From DSBG01 sp049975365 (GTDB lineage: Bacteria > Desulfobacterota > Desulfomonilia > UBA1062): a DNA stretch of 64,000 nt. Shown piece by piece: positions 1 to 7,866 of this stretch. The DNA is taken from contig JBNGDS010000004.1 in assembly GCA_049975365.1 (NCBI GenBank), positions 1 through 64,000 on the forward strand, in the 5' to 3' direction. The notes under the pieces were generated by a model that was not told the origin of the DNA, did no database searches, and saw only the letters and a list, made by a program, of their open reading frames with translations. The position numbers were made by a program, and so were the translations under genes. The stretch's first letter is position 1, and each line of letters opens with the position of its first letter.

Positions 1-160
1 GTCTGGAAGACCTCAATGGCCTTTGACTGAGGCCGCTCTTTTCCTCGTTGGGTACGCATCCGTATCTACGAGGTCTGTTTCTTATCACGTGAACATTCAT
101 GGATGAAGACGGGCTGCCTGAAGAGGCAGCCCGTCTTCTACACAATCTTCGGGATGAGAC
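1..160. other. Window edge without an assignable gene
   Basis: No complete gene is visible. In the third plus-strand frame a stop codon at about 24-26 ends a short open stretch, so the 3' end of a plus-strand gene that starts outside the window is possible but cannot be recognised. The remainder is spacer leading to the hairpin just before the 3-hydroxyacyl-CoA dehydrogenase stop codon. Confidence 0.4.
105..138. terminator. Perfect 15-bp hairpin downstream of the 3-hydroxyacyl-CoA dehydrogenase gene
   Basis: Positions 105-119 pair perfectly with 124-138 around a GAAG tetraloop. It lies 22 bp beyond the stop codon of the minus-strand gene. Neither strand has a T-run after the stem, so it is either a U-poor bidirectional terminator or an mRNA 3'-end stabilising stem. 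Confidence 0.6.
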
Positions 161-1300
161 TTATACCGTTATCTTGCCTTCCTGCATGGTCTTGGTAGGC
201 CGGAAGGTTTCGACCCCGAACTTGTCAGCAAGCTCGTTGCAGCGGGCAACGAGCTTGTCATAGCCAATGCTCTGGGCCAGCGTGAAGGGCCCGATTCCCC
301 CTCCGCCGTTCGCGATGGCGATATCAATGTCTTTTGGGTCTGCTACAACACCTTCTTCCAGGAGCTTCGTGGCCTCGTTCACTTGGAGTGCAACCATGTG
401 GGTGGGATCGTACTCCGTGGTGGGATTCGAGGTGTCGATCTGCGGCCTGCCTGCAGACCAGTCATAGATTCCCTTCCCGGTCTTCTTGCCGAGGTTGCCG
501 GACACGACGAGGTCTTTCAACGCCTTACGCGGGGTGTAGTCCTTGGACAGTGTCTCTGAGTAGTATTTCTGAGTGTGGAGGACTATGTCGAGGCCCACGT
601 AATCGATGAGCTCAAAGGGGGTCATGGGCATGACCGCTTTGAATGCCGCATCGAACTGTTCGGGCAGTGGACTCCCTGCATCGAGGATGAGCTGCAGCAG
701 GAGGCCTGTCGGTGCATTCACACGGTTGTAGATGAATCCCGGGGAGTCTTTCTGGACGACCACGGGGATCTTCCCCATCTGTTTGGCTACCTCTGCCGTG
801 GTCCTGATGGACTCGTCAGATGAGTGTTCGGCATAGATGACCTCAACGAGCTTGAGCAGTACTGCAGGGTTGAAGAAGTGCATCCCGACGACCTTTTCGG
901 GCCTGTGTGTTGAAGATGCGATCTTCGTGATGCTCATGGATGATGTGTTGCTGGCAAGGATCGTGTGCTTTGGGACAAGGGAGTCGATCTGGGCAAAGGT
1001 CTTCTTCTTGAGGTCAAGGTCTTCAGGAACCGCCTCGATTACGAGGTCTGCGTCCTGTACAGCAGCCTTCAGGTCGGTTGTGGGAAAAAGCTTGGAAAGG
1101 GCATTCGCGTTCTGCTCTTCGGTGAGTTTGCCCTTGCTGACAAACTTGGCCATGCTCTCCTTGATGGCTGCAACACCCCTGTCCACGAACCGCTGCTCGA
1201 TATCGTGCATGGAGACGGTGAAGCCCGCCATGATTCCTACCTGAGCGATCCCGTTTCCCATGGCCCCTGCACCGATTACTGCGATTTTTTTCACGTCCAT
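161..1300 (-). CDS. 3-hydroxyacyl-CoA dehydrogenase (NAD-dependent)
   Basis: Oxidises L-3-hydroxyacyl-CoA to 3-ketoacyl-CoA with NAD+ in the cytosol, as a beta-oxidation or butyryl-type step. The N-terminus carries the Rossmann motif GAGAMGNGIA (residues 10-19). The catalytic His is in HFFNPA (about 142) with its Glu partner in LVEV. At 379 aa it is about 100 residues longer than the usual 3-hydroxybutyryl-CoA dehydrogenase, because a second C-terminal 3HCDH domain follows the first; GGGGIGPF belongs to it. AGGAGG lies a few bases before the ATG. It follows the enoyl-CoA hydratase by 21 bp, so the two consecutive beta-oxidation steps are probably cotranscribed. Confidence 0.92.
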   Translation of the reverse strand: MDVKKIAVIGAGAMGNGIAQVGIMAGFTVSMHDIEQRFVDRGVAAIKESMAKFVSKGKLTEEQNANALSKLFPTTDLKAAVQDADLVIEAVPEDLDLKKKTFAQIDSLVPKHTILASNTSSMSITKIASSTHRPEKVVGMHFFNPAVLLKLVEVIYAEHSSDESIRTTAEVAKQMGKIPVVVQKDSPGFIYNRVNAPTGLLLQLILDAGSPLPEQFDAAFKAVMPMTPFELIDYVGLDIVLHTQKYYSETLSKDYTPRKALKDLVVSGNLGKKTGKGIYDWSAGRPQIDTSNPTTEYDPTHMVALQVNEATKLLEEGVVADPKDIDIAIANGGGGIGPFTLAQSIGYDKLVARCNELADKFGVETFRPTKTMQEGKITV

Positions 1301-1321
1301 GAAATCCTCCTGTGAATCCGG

Positions 1322-2092
1322 TTATTCGCCCTTGAACACGGGTTTTCTCTTCTCCATGAACGCAGTGAACCCTTCAATAGCGTCCTTGGAAGAAGCACAG
1401 ATCTTGCTCTGTTCGTTCTCTTCCCTGAGCCCCTCGTCGATGCCTGTGTCGATATGAGCCTGCACAGCGCGAATGACTCCCCGTACAGCGAGGGGGGCCT
1501 TTGTGGATATTTCCTGCGCAATCTCCAACACGTTTGGCATGAGTTCGTCGGCCGGATAGAGACCGTTCACCAACCCAATGGCCAGGGCTTCTTCCGGGGG
1601 GAGCCGCTTGCTGAAAATCATGAGCTCCAGGGCCTTTGACCTGCCGAGCTGGCGTGTCAGCCTCTGCGTACCACCCCATCCAGGAATGATGCCAAGGTTG
1701 AGCTCTGGACAGCCCATCCTGGCCTTCTCACTCATGGCCATGTAGCGGAAGTGACAGGCAAGAGCCAGTTCACATCCACCACCTAATGCATGGCCGTTGA
1801 TGGCCGCTATGACCGGTTTCTCAAACCTGTCCACCTTGGTCCACAGCGCACGACCCACCTGCCCGATATCCGGGTGGTTGACGGCGTCAGCCACATCCAT
1901 GCCTGCACTGAAGCACCTGTCTCCTGCCCCGGTGATGACCAGGACACGGGCGTCGGTGTCAGAGGCCACTTCATCCAGCACACGGTCAAGCTCCTGCAAC
2001 ATGGCATAGCTCACCGCATTGTTCGGTGGACGGTTTAGTGTCAGGATGCGAACAGCTTCCCGCGGCTCCAGTATCAGAGTTTCATACCCCAT
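1322..2092 (-). CDS. Enoyl-CoA hydratase/isomerase (crotonase family)
   Basis: A 256-residue crotonase, the normal length for a monofunctional enoyl-CoA hydratase. The two hydratase glutamates are visible: one in GGGCEL (about 113) and one in PELNLG just before the loop PGWGGTQRL (about 133-148). The oxyanion-hole segment FSAGMDV (about 61-67) is also intact. It would hydrate trans-2-enoyl-CoA to the 3-hydroxyacyl-CoA used by the adjacent dehydrogenase. A strong AAAAGGAGGG precedes the ATG. It is first in a two-gene unit with its own promoter and palindrome upstream. The chain-length preference cannot be read from the sequence. Confidence 0.92.
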   Translation of the reverse strand: MGYETLILEPREAVRILTLNRPPNNAVSYAMLQELDRVLDEVASDTDARVLVITGAGDRCFSAGMDVADAVNHPDIGQVGRALWTKVDRFEKPVIAAINGHALGGGCELALACHFRYMAMSEKARMGCPELNLGIIPGWGGTQRLTRQLGRSKALELMIFSKRLPPEEALAIGLVNGLYPADELMPNVLEIAQEISTKAPLAVRGVIRAVQAHIDTGIDEGLREENEQSKICASSKDAIEGFTAFMEKRKPVFKGE

Positions 2093-2120
2093 ACACGATC
2101 CCTCCTTTTCACGAGAATGG

Positions 2121-2172
2121 AATTCACTCTACCAGATAGTGAAACTCTACCGGTGGGGGAGACGGTTGTCAA
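2121..2172 (-). promoter_or_regulatory. Promoter with palindromic operator for the hydratase/dehydrogenase unit
   Basis: On the minus strand TTGACA (2167-2172) is followed after 17 bp by TAGAGT (2144-2149). Just downstream of the -10, plus positions 2123-2128 (TTCACT) and 2138-2143 (AGTGAA) form a 6-9-6 inverted repeat. The 8-mer ACTCTACC is also repeated directly at 2126 and 2144. The placement suggests repression, and the palindrome resembles the one at 61275-61298 before the large acyl-CoA operon. Confidence 0.6.
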
Positions 2173-2305
2173 GGAGGCCATTCCATTTTGAGATCAGTAT
2201 TGTCGTGATGTGTGAGCGGAAGATCTCCGGTGGGAGATGGGGGTCATCCGGTGGAGTCTTTCTCTGGATGCACTGTGAACATGGACCGGCATGCCATGGA
2301 ATGCA

Positions 2306-3652
2306 TCAGAAATAAAACTTGAACTCCGCATACACGATGTTCGGGTAGGTACCGAATTCACTTTCCGGATTGAGGAAAGAAGACACCGTGGGTTCAGGAC
2401 GCTTCCCGAAGCCAAGGAGAGCACCTGCGAGAAACTCGGATTCATCTGCCACGGAATAGCTCAGCGATGGAGAGAGAAGGCTGGACGCATCGGAGAGGGA
2501 GTAGATCAAGGAAAACCCACCGGTGAGAAGAGGATGAATGTCGTAGGTTGCCTGCAGTCCTGTGAGGTGTTCGGAGAGGCTGACAGTTTCCCCGATGGCG
2601 GACCTGAGCACGGCATCGAAGAGGTGGTCGTCATCTCCCGCTGTGTTGTACAGGTATTCGAGGTTGAGGTACAGGCTGTTCTCGAAACGGTGGTCCATCC
2701 CGATCACGCAGGAGAGGTGGTTTTTCACGAGATCGACACTGCGCAGATCTGTGGGCGAATCAGGATCGGGGATCAGGATACTGCTGTCATCACGCGCCTG
2801 GAACCATGAAGCCTCTCCGCGGAGACCCACTGGCCCGATTTCTCCCGAGAACCCGGTCCCTATCTGGTAGCCTCCGTAGATTTTTCCTGCCTGAATCGAA
2901 AGATCCCACTCCTCAAGGGTTGTACGGTACCGTGCGACAAGGGCCGTTGCATACCACAGGTCTTCACCGAAATCCTGGGCTGTGACATGACTCTCTCCAT
3001 CTGATATCTGAACCGAGAGTCTTCGGCCCGTGGATCCCACGAGGCTCAGTGAACTGAAACTCCCCAGGATGATATCTGCCCGCAGGGCATCCACCCCCGG
3101 CTTGTAATCACGATCAAAGGACTCCGGCGCAAAAGGGAGAAACACATCCAGCGGATTCCAGAAGTATGCCTGGGAGAAGTTGATTGCCTGGCGCCCAAGG
3201 GTAAAGTCAACAGAAGGAAAGGAGACCTGCATGTTCATCCTGTCGGCATTCATGGTGACGCTGAAGTCTGAATCTTCTGCCAGGTACCATGCGGGTTTCG
3301 TGATCCTGTAGCGTGTAGTGGCAGATCGTGACTGTGTTGAACCAGGGAGGAGAAACGAGGAGGAAGGAGCGGCGTATATCTCATTGACCACGTGAATCTC
3401 GTAGCGCACGGTTTCCTTCACGATCCCGTCCGAGGTGACACGCAGTATGGACTGGGAGAATCCGTCATAGGTGTTGTTTTCACCGAACAATGCCGGGTCT
3501 TCGTAGTTCCGGATGCCTGCATTGACGGATCTGAAGCTCCCTGAGAGATCCATGGTAAAGAAATCCGACGAATAGGACCATGCAGCGTGAATATCTGGGC
3601 AGCACAGGGTAATGATCAGGAGAGAACCCCATGCACAGATCACCTGTCTCAT
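2306..3652 (-). CDS. Predicted outer-membrane beta-barrel protein of an export operon
   Basis: I do not recognise a named family with certainty. The 448 residues begin with a Sec signal peptide (hydrophobic core about 8-18, cleavage near DIHA|AW). They continue with many alternating hydrophobic/polar stretches separated by D/N/G/S-rich turns and end in the aromatic terminus EFKFYF, which is typical of outer-membrane barrels inserted by BamA. It resembles long-chain porin or DUF1302-like proteins in general character only. Its start overlaps the ABC ATPase stop by 4 bp, so it is the last gene of the LolA-like/FtsX/ATPase operon. I infer it is the outer-membrane exit or receptor of that system. 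Confidence 0.6.
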   Translation of the reverse strand: MRQVICAWGSLLIITLCCPDIHAAWSYSSDFFTMDLSGSFRSVNAGIRNYEDPALFGENNTYDGFSQSILRVTSDGIVKETVRYEIHVVNEIYAAPSSSFLLPGSTQSRSATTRYRITKPAWYLAEDSDFSVTMNADRMNMQVSFPSVDFTLGRQAINFSQAYFWNPLDVFLPFAPESFDRDYKPGVDALRADIILGSFSSLSLVGSTGRRLSVQISDGESHVTAQDFGEDLWYATALVARYRTTLEEWDLSIQAGKIYGGYQIGTGFSGEIGPVGLRGEASWFQARDDSSILIPDPDSPTDLRSVDLVKNHLSCVIGMDHRFENSLYLNLEYLYNTAGDDDHLFDAVLRSAIGETVSLSEHLTGLQATYDIHPLLTGGFSLIYSLSDASSLLSPSLSYSVADESEFLAGALLGFGKRPEPTVSSFLNPESEFGTYPNIVYAEFKFYF

Positions 3653-4353
3653 AGGTCTGCTCCTCCTGGCTCCTTCCCGTCGCTGACGATCCTGCCGTCT
3701 CGCAGCCGGATGATCCTCCTGGCCCGTTGAATAACCTCAGGGTCGTGGGTGGAGAAGAGGAACGTGATGCCCTTTTCAGTATTGAGCTTCATCATAAGAT
3801 CCAGCAGGGATGCGGACGTTCTGGTGTCAAGGTTGGCTGTGGGCTCGTCGGCGAGGATGAGCTCTGGCTCAGGGGCGATGGATCGGGCGATGGCGACCCG
3901 TTGCTGCTGTCCACCGGAGAGCTCCCGGGGAAACCTCTTCTCGAGCCCTTCGAGCCCGACATCCTTCAAGAGGTTCATGACCCTGTGCTTCCGCTCATTC
4001 GAGGGTATGCCCTGGAGCATGAGCACATATTCGGCATTCTCGAAGGCAGTGAGCACGGGTATCAGGTTGTAGGCCTGGAATACGAACCCGATCTTGTACA
4101 GCCTGAGCCTGCTGAGCTCGGTGCCGGAGAGCTTGAGGGTATCTTTCCCCGCAACCTGTACTTCGCCGGAAGTCGGACGATCGAGACCACCGATAAGGTT
4201 GATCAGTGTGGTCTTGCCCGATCCCGAAGGACCTGCCAATACAGTGAATTCGCCGCGTTCTATGGAAAGAGTCACACCATTGAGTGCGTGAACGGGGACC
4301 CCGTCGTCCCGATATTCCTTTTCCACGTGTTCCAGCCTGATAAGATCGGTCAT
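3649..4353 (-). CDS. ABC transporter ATP-binding protein (LolD/MacB type)
   Basis: A 234-residue ATPase of the LolD/MacB/FtsE class that energises FtsX-fold permeases. It shows Walker A GPSGSGKTT (about 41-49), Q-loop VFQAYN, signature LSGGQQQR (about 143-150), Walker B LILADEPTANLD and the switch His in STHD. The two FtsX-family permeases directly upstream on the same strand are its probable partners, giving an ATPase dimer with two different permeases. It starts 12 bp after the second permease and overlaps the barrel gene by 4 bp. Such mechanotransmitting exporters extract lipids or lipoproteins from the inner membrane rather than pump solutes across it. Confidence 0.9.
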   Translation of the reverse strand: MTDLIRLEHVEKEYRDDGVPVHALNGVTLSIERGEFTVLAGPSGSGKTTLINLIGGLDRPTSGEVQVAGKDTLKLSGTELSRLRLYKIGFVFQAYNLIPVLTAFENAEYVLMLQGIPSNERKHRVMNLLKDVGLEGLEKRFPRELSGGQQQRVAIARSIAPEPELILADEPTANLDTRTSASLLDLMMKLNTEKGITFLFSTHDPEVIQRARRIIRLRDGRIVSDGKEPGGADL

Positions 4354-4365
4354 GCTCGCTTCCTC

Positions 4366-5628
4366 CTACCGGTTTCTGAGAATGTCCGGCAGTGAGATCC
4401 GTGTCGATCTGAGTGCAGGGTAGAGACCGATGATCATGGTGAGCCCAAACACGAGAGTCCCGAGCCAGAGCAGGAGATGTAGGCTCACTTCGTTCCTGAT
4501 GATCGGGTCGACAAGAACCCCGGTTATGGTAAGGTTTTTCCCGAACAGCGAACGCAGGTCCAGGCCCTGAACCTGGAAGTAGTAACTGATGCATCCTCCG
4601 AGGACCAGCCCGATACCTGTTCCAATGATGCCGAGCAGTGCGGATTCGACAATTACCTGGATTCTCAACAGGAAAGGAGACGTGCCGATTGCAAGCAGAG
4701 TGGCGAACTCCCGGGTTCGTTCGAGCACGCTCATAAGGATGGTGTTGAGGATCGTGAAGCTCAACAGGAAGAGTATGATGGCCTGGAACACGTAATTGGA
4801 TCCCTTGTCCACTGCCATGAATCCAGCGAGGTCGGGGAGCACATCCTGCCAGGGCAGGACAACGAGATCAGCCTGCTTGGTGACGTTCTCGAGTTCTGTA
4901 ATCACACGATCCTGCTCGTCAGGATGTTCCAGGAGAAGACCGACCTGGGTCGCTTCATCCGGGCCGAGCTGAAAAATCCGACGGGCCACGGACAGGTTCA
5001 CCTGGATCAGGAATCCGTCAGCCTCCTCCATGCCGGTAGTAAAGATGCCGCTCACCCTGAGCATCTCGTTGACCAGCTCGCCTGTACTGTCATTACAGGT
5101 CAGGACAAGTTTCATTCCTGGTTCAAGATCAAGGCGCTGTGCCAGTCCCGAACCGATTACCACACCACGGACATCCGAGCGGGACAGGTATCTCCCTGTG
5201 ACGATCGAAGATGCAATGGGGGAGAGGCTCTTTTCGACGAGGGGATCAACGCCGACCAGAGAGACTCCCACCGACCCGCTCCCGGTTGAGACCATGGCCT
5301 GGCCTTGGATGAGAGGTTTGATCGTGCGTACCCCGGGGACCTTGACCGCAGCACCTTTGACACGCGAAACCGAGGGGACAACCAGGTCCACGGAGGGTGT
5401 ACGGTGGTATTCCCGTCTTTCGATGGTTACATGACCTGCATTCATGCGGACTGCATCGTCTATGAGTTTTTTATACATCCCGTCCGCCATACTGATGAAG
5501 AAGAGGGAAAGTGTCGTCCCAAGAGCAATGGAACTGACAGTGAGCAGGGTTCTCCTCCGGTTTCTCCACAGAGATCTCCAGGACATCTTGATCAGCGTCG
5601 TTCCAGGGATACTCATTGCCTTCCTCAC
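4366..5628 (-). CDS. FtsX-like ABC permease, second of a pair
   Basis: A 420-residue permease of the LolC/LolE/MacB type: one N-terminal membrane helix (about 22-46), a large periplasmic MacB_PCD-like domain (about 50-270), then three C-terminal helices (about 280-410). The helix-2/3 region includes the family-like stretch ERTREFATLLAIGTSP. It overlaps the preceding permease by 4 bp (translational coupling) and is about 25-30 percent alike to it by eye, so the pair probably forms a heterodimer like LolC/LolE. The substrate is not indicated, but the LolA-like neighbour argues for a lipid or lipoprotein. Confidence 0.88.
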   Translation of the reverse strand: MRKAMSIPGTTLIKMSWRSLWRNRRRTLLTVSSIALGTTLSLFFISMADGMYKKLIDDAVRMNAGHVTIERREYHRTPSVDLVVPSVSRVKGAAVKVPGVRTIKPLIQGQAMVSTGSGSVGVSLVGVDPLVEKSLSPIASSIVTGRYLSRSDVRGVVIGSGLAQRLDLEPGMKLVLTCNDSTGELVNEMLRVSGIFTTGMEEADGFLIQVNLSVARRIFQLGPDEATQVGLLLEHPDEQDRVITELENVTKQADLVVLPWQDVLPDLAGFMAVDKGSNYVFQAIILFLLSFTILNTILMSVLERTREFATLLAIGTSPFLLRIQVIVESALLGIIGTGIGLVLGGCISYYFQVQGLDLRSLFGKNLTITGVLVDPIIRNEVSLHLLLWLGTLVFGLTMIIGLYPALRSTRISLPDILRNR

Positions 5629-6842
5629 ACGTGGGTCAGTGCCCCGACCGGGTCAAGTCGGGCAGCCTTGAGGGCAGGGTAGAGTGCGGACAGAACAGAG
5701 ACGATCCACAGGATCACCACAGGCCAGACGACGCCATCAACAGTCAGTTCAGCATACCACAGAGGGCTCATAGCGATGCCGGCGGTACTGAATCCTTCGG
5801 CAAAACCGCTCAGATCGATGGGGTGAACCTGAAAGTACAGAGAAACGCCTGTCCCGAGTAGGCCACCGATCAGGCTGCCGATGACCCCGAGGACAAACGT
5901 TTCGGCCAGGACATCCCTCAGGATGCGCCAGGGAGAAGAGCCGATTGCCTTCAGGAGACCGAACTCGGGGATCCGTTCATAGGTGGCCATGAGCATGGTG
6001 TTGAGGACGCCAAGGGCAGCTGCAAGGAAAAAAATACCCAGGAAAAGCTTGCTTGTGCCGTCGAAGGTCTTCAGCATGTCAGAGACGGCAGGCATGATCT
6101 GGTGCCAGGTTTCGACCTCGTTGTCTCCCGCAGCATCCTCGATGGTGGTGGCTACTTCTTCCGGGGATAGTGCTCCGTGCGAGTTCAGGGAGATCTCGTG
6201 GTACTGGTCGGAGAGCACAAACAGATCTGCAAAGTCCTGGGACTTGATAACAGCAAGACTTCGATCCAGGCCTTCCCCGATACTCTTGAAGACTCCCGCT
6301 ACGGTGAAGAGATCGTTGCCCAAAGACCCGTCGGCTGCCTGGACCACTGCCACCAGTTCAGTGCCGATCTCTGCACCCAGGGTTCTGGCGAGCTTCCGGC
6401 CGAGAACCACCTGCATCCCGGCTGCATCAGGGAGATAGGAGCCCTTGAAAATGGCTTCCGGCATGCTTCCCACCTCTCGCTCGTTGGAGGGTGACACTCC
6501 CCAGAACTGCACCCCTGCAGACTTGGTACCGCTGGAGAGCAGCCCGTAGCCGAAGGCTCTCGGTGCCGCTGAGATACCCTCATGCCGTGCTCTGGTCAGA
6601 ATGGCTTCGTGATCGGATACGGTGTCGTATATCGAGCGTTCAGAGAGGTAGTCGGGGTGATGCACCTGAACCTGCCCCACGGTCACGTCGGTGACGCTGC
6701 GCTCCATATCCTGGATCATGCCGAGCATGAGTGCGTATGTAATGATCAGCACCGCTGTGCTCAAGGCCATGGCGATAAGAGTGATTGTCGTACGCCGGGT
6801 GTTTCTCCAGAGATTCCTCCATGCTATCCTGAAGGTGTTCAC
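5625..6842 (-). CDS. FtsX-like ABC permease, first of a pair
   Basis: A 405-residue permease with the same architecture as its downstream partner: N-terminal helix (about 20-42), periplasmic domain (about 45-255), and three C-terminal helices. YERIPEFGLLKAIGSSPWRI marks the cytoplasmic loop that contacts the ATPase. The start overlaps the stop of the LolA-like gene by 4 bp and its stop overlaps the next permease by 4 bp. It would form the heterodimeric membrane part of the exporter with the downstream gene. Confidence 0.88.
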   Translation of the reverse strand: MNTFRIAWRNLWRNTRRTTITLIAMALSTAVLIITYALMLGMIQDMERSVTDVTVGQVQVHHPDYLSERSIYDTVSDHEAILTRARHEGISAAPRAFGYGLLSSGTKSAGVQFWGVSPSNEREVGSMPEAIFKGSYLPDAAGMQVVLGRKLARTLGAEIGTELVAVVQAADGSLGNDLFTVAGVFKSIGEGLDRSLAVIKSQDFADLFVLSDQYHEISLNSHGALSPEEVATTIEDAAGDNEVETWHQIMPAVSDMLKTFDGTSKLFLGIFFLAAALGVLNTMLMATYERIPEFGLLKAIGSSPWRILRDVLAETFVLGVIGSLIGGLLGTGVSLYFQVHPIDLSGFAEGFSTAGIAMSPLWYAELTVDGVVWPVVILWIVSVLSALYPALKAARLDPVGALTHV

Positions 6843-7615
6843 AGATCCTCCGGGTTTTTCAACGTTCTCAAGGAGAAAAAGTCTTTCTTCAACCCGATGT
6901 CGAACTCGATCTTCTGATAGGTGAGCTCGGTATACTCCTCGAGTTTGTCCGAGGGGGTGATGTGCATGGTGGCTGGAAGGAGCCTGCCGCCGAGTTCAGT
7001 GATGTCTGAAAAGGTCATGGTCCGCTTCAGGTCCATCTTTTCACCATAGTACTCGATATTCAGAGGAATCCAGTCCGATTCCCTCACGGTGGCCACGACC
7101 TTTCCCCATACCACCGCGGCCTGGGGCTTCGGCGTCAGGCTGAGTTCGATGACACGGATGTCATTCCGTTCACCCTGGAAGGAGATCTGGTGGTCGTAAT
7201 CTTCCGACATACGGCTTTCCTTGACCAAGTCGTCATTCGTGAAATGGCTGCCCATCCAGGAAGCACCCATCATCGACGATGGGACTTTAATGACACGGTC
7301 AACCTTCGGGAGATAGTTCCAGATGTTATTGCCTGCCTTCAGTGTTGCCGTTCCCCGTTCCTTCAGGGGTTCCAGGATCCTGATCAGGGAGTACTCCGTT
7401 GACTGTGTCCATCCCTCGAGTTTCATCTCGCGGGTATAGTGCCTGGTTTTTACCTTCATGGTGAGAATGCTGTAACTCGAATCCCCCCGGAAGAGGTCAT
7501 CGACATGTTCGAGGATTTCTTTCGACGAGGGCGATGCCCCCGGCGACACTGCCGGTGTCAGGACCGCCATGGAGAAAAATACACCAAAGGCGACGACAAA
7601 ATATCCTTGATTCAT
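6839..7615 (-). CDS. Outer-membrane lipoprotein-sorting (LolA-like) protein
   Basis: A periplasmic carrier-like protein of about 258 residues. The chosen ATG at 7615 has AAGGAG nine bases upstream and is followed directly by a signal peptide (hydrophobic core about 6-22). An upstream in-frame start would add 18 residues but lacks a ribosome site. The mature part has the LolA/LolB/RseB-type half-barrel pattern, including a conserved-looking WNYLPKVDRVIKVP segment and SDWIPLNIEYY. In LolA-fold proteins this fold holds an acyl chain. As first gene of the operon with two FtsX permeases and an ATPase, it probably shuttles the exported lipid or lipoprotein across the periplasm. Confidence 0.8.
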   Translation of the reverse strand: MNQGYFVVAFGVFFSMAVLTPAVSPGASPSSKEILEHVDDLFRGDSSYSILTMKVKTRHYTREMKLEGWTQSTEYSLIRILEPLKERGTATLKAGNNIWNYLPKVDRVIKVPSSMMGASWMGSHFTNDDLVKESRMSEDYDHQISFQGERNDIRVIELSLTPKPQAAVVWGKVVATVRESDWIPLNIEYYGEKMDLKRTMTFSDITELGGRLLPATMHITPSDKLEEYTELTYQKIEFDIGLKKDFFSLRTLKNPEDL

Positions 7616-7639
7616 TCTCGAGAGCTCCTTCATGTAGTA

Positions 7640-7668
7640 CATAGTAAAACACAGTCTGTGTTCAGGCA
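7640..7668 (-). promoter_or_regulatory. Promoter with a perfect 15-bp palindrome in its spacer
   Basis: On the minus strand TTGCCT (7663-7668), a 17-bp spacer and TACTAT (7640-7645) form a sigma-70-like promoter about 25 bp before the LolA-like start. The spacer holds the perfect 7-1-7 palindrome AACACAG-A-CTGTGTT (7647-7661), a likely repressor site. A second short palindrome, ATGTA-G-TACAT, lies at 7631-7641. Confidence 0.6.
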
Positions 7669-7866
7669 ACGGGGGAGGAGAGTTTTATTCGAGAAAAACG
7701 TGCGCACCTTCAGGGGATCACTCCTCAGATGGTGTTCACCATCAGGAAACAACGTGCGTGTGTTTGTGGATGGAATGCTCTATGAGGGCTTGAAAAAGCC
7801 TGCCCGATTTAGTACGGATGAACGGGAGTCACCGGGTCGGAGATGCCCGTGAATAAGGAGATGCAT

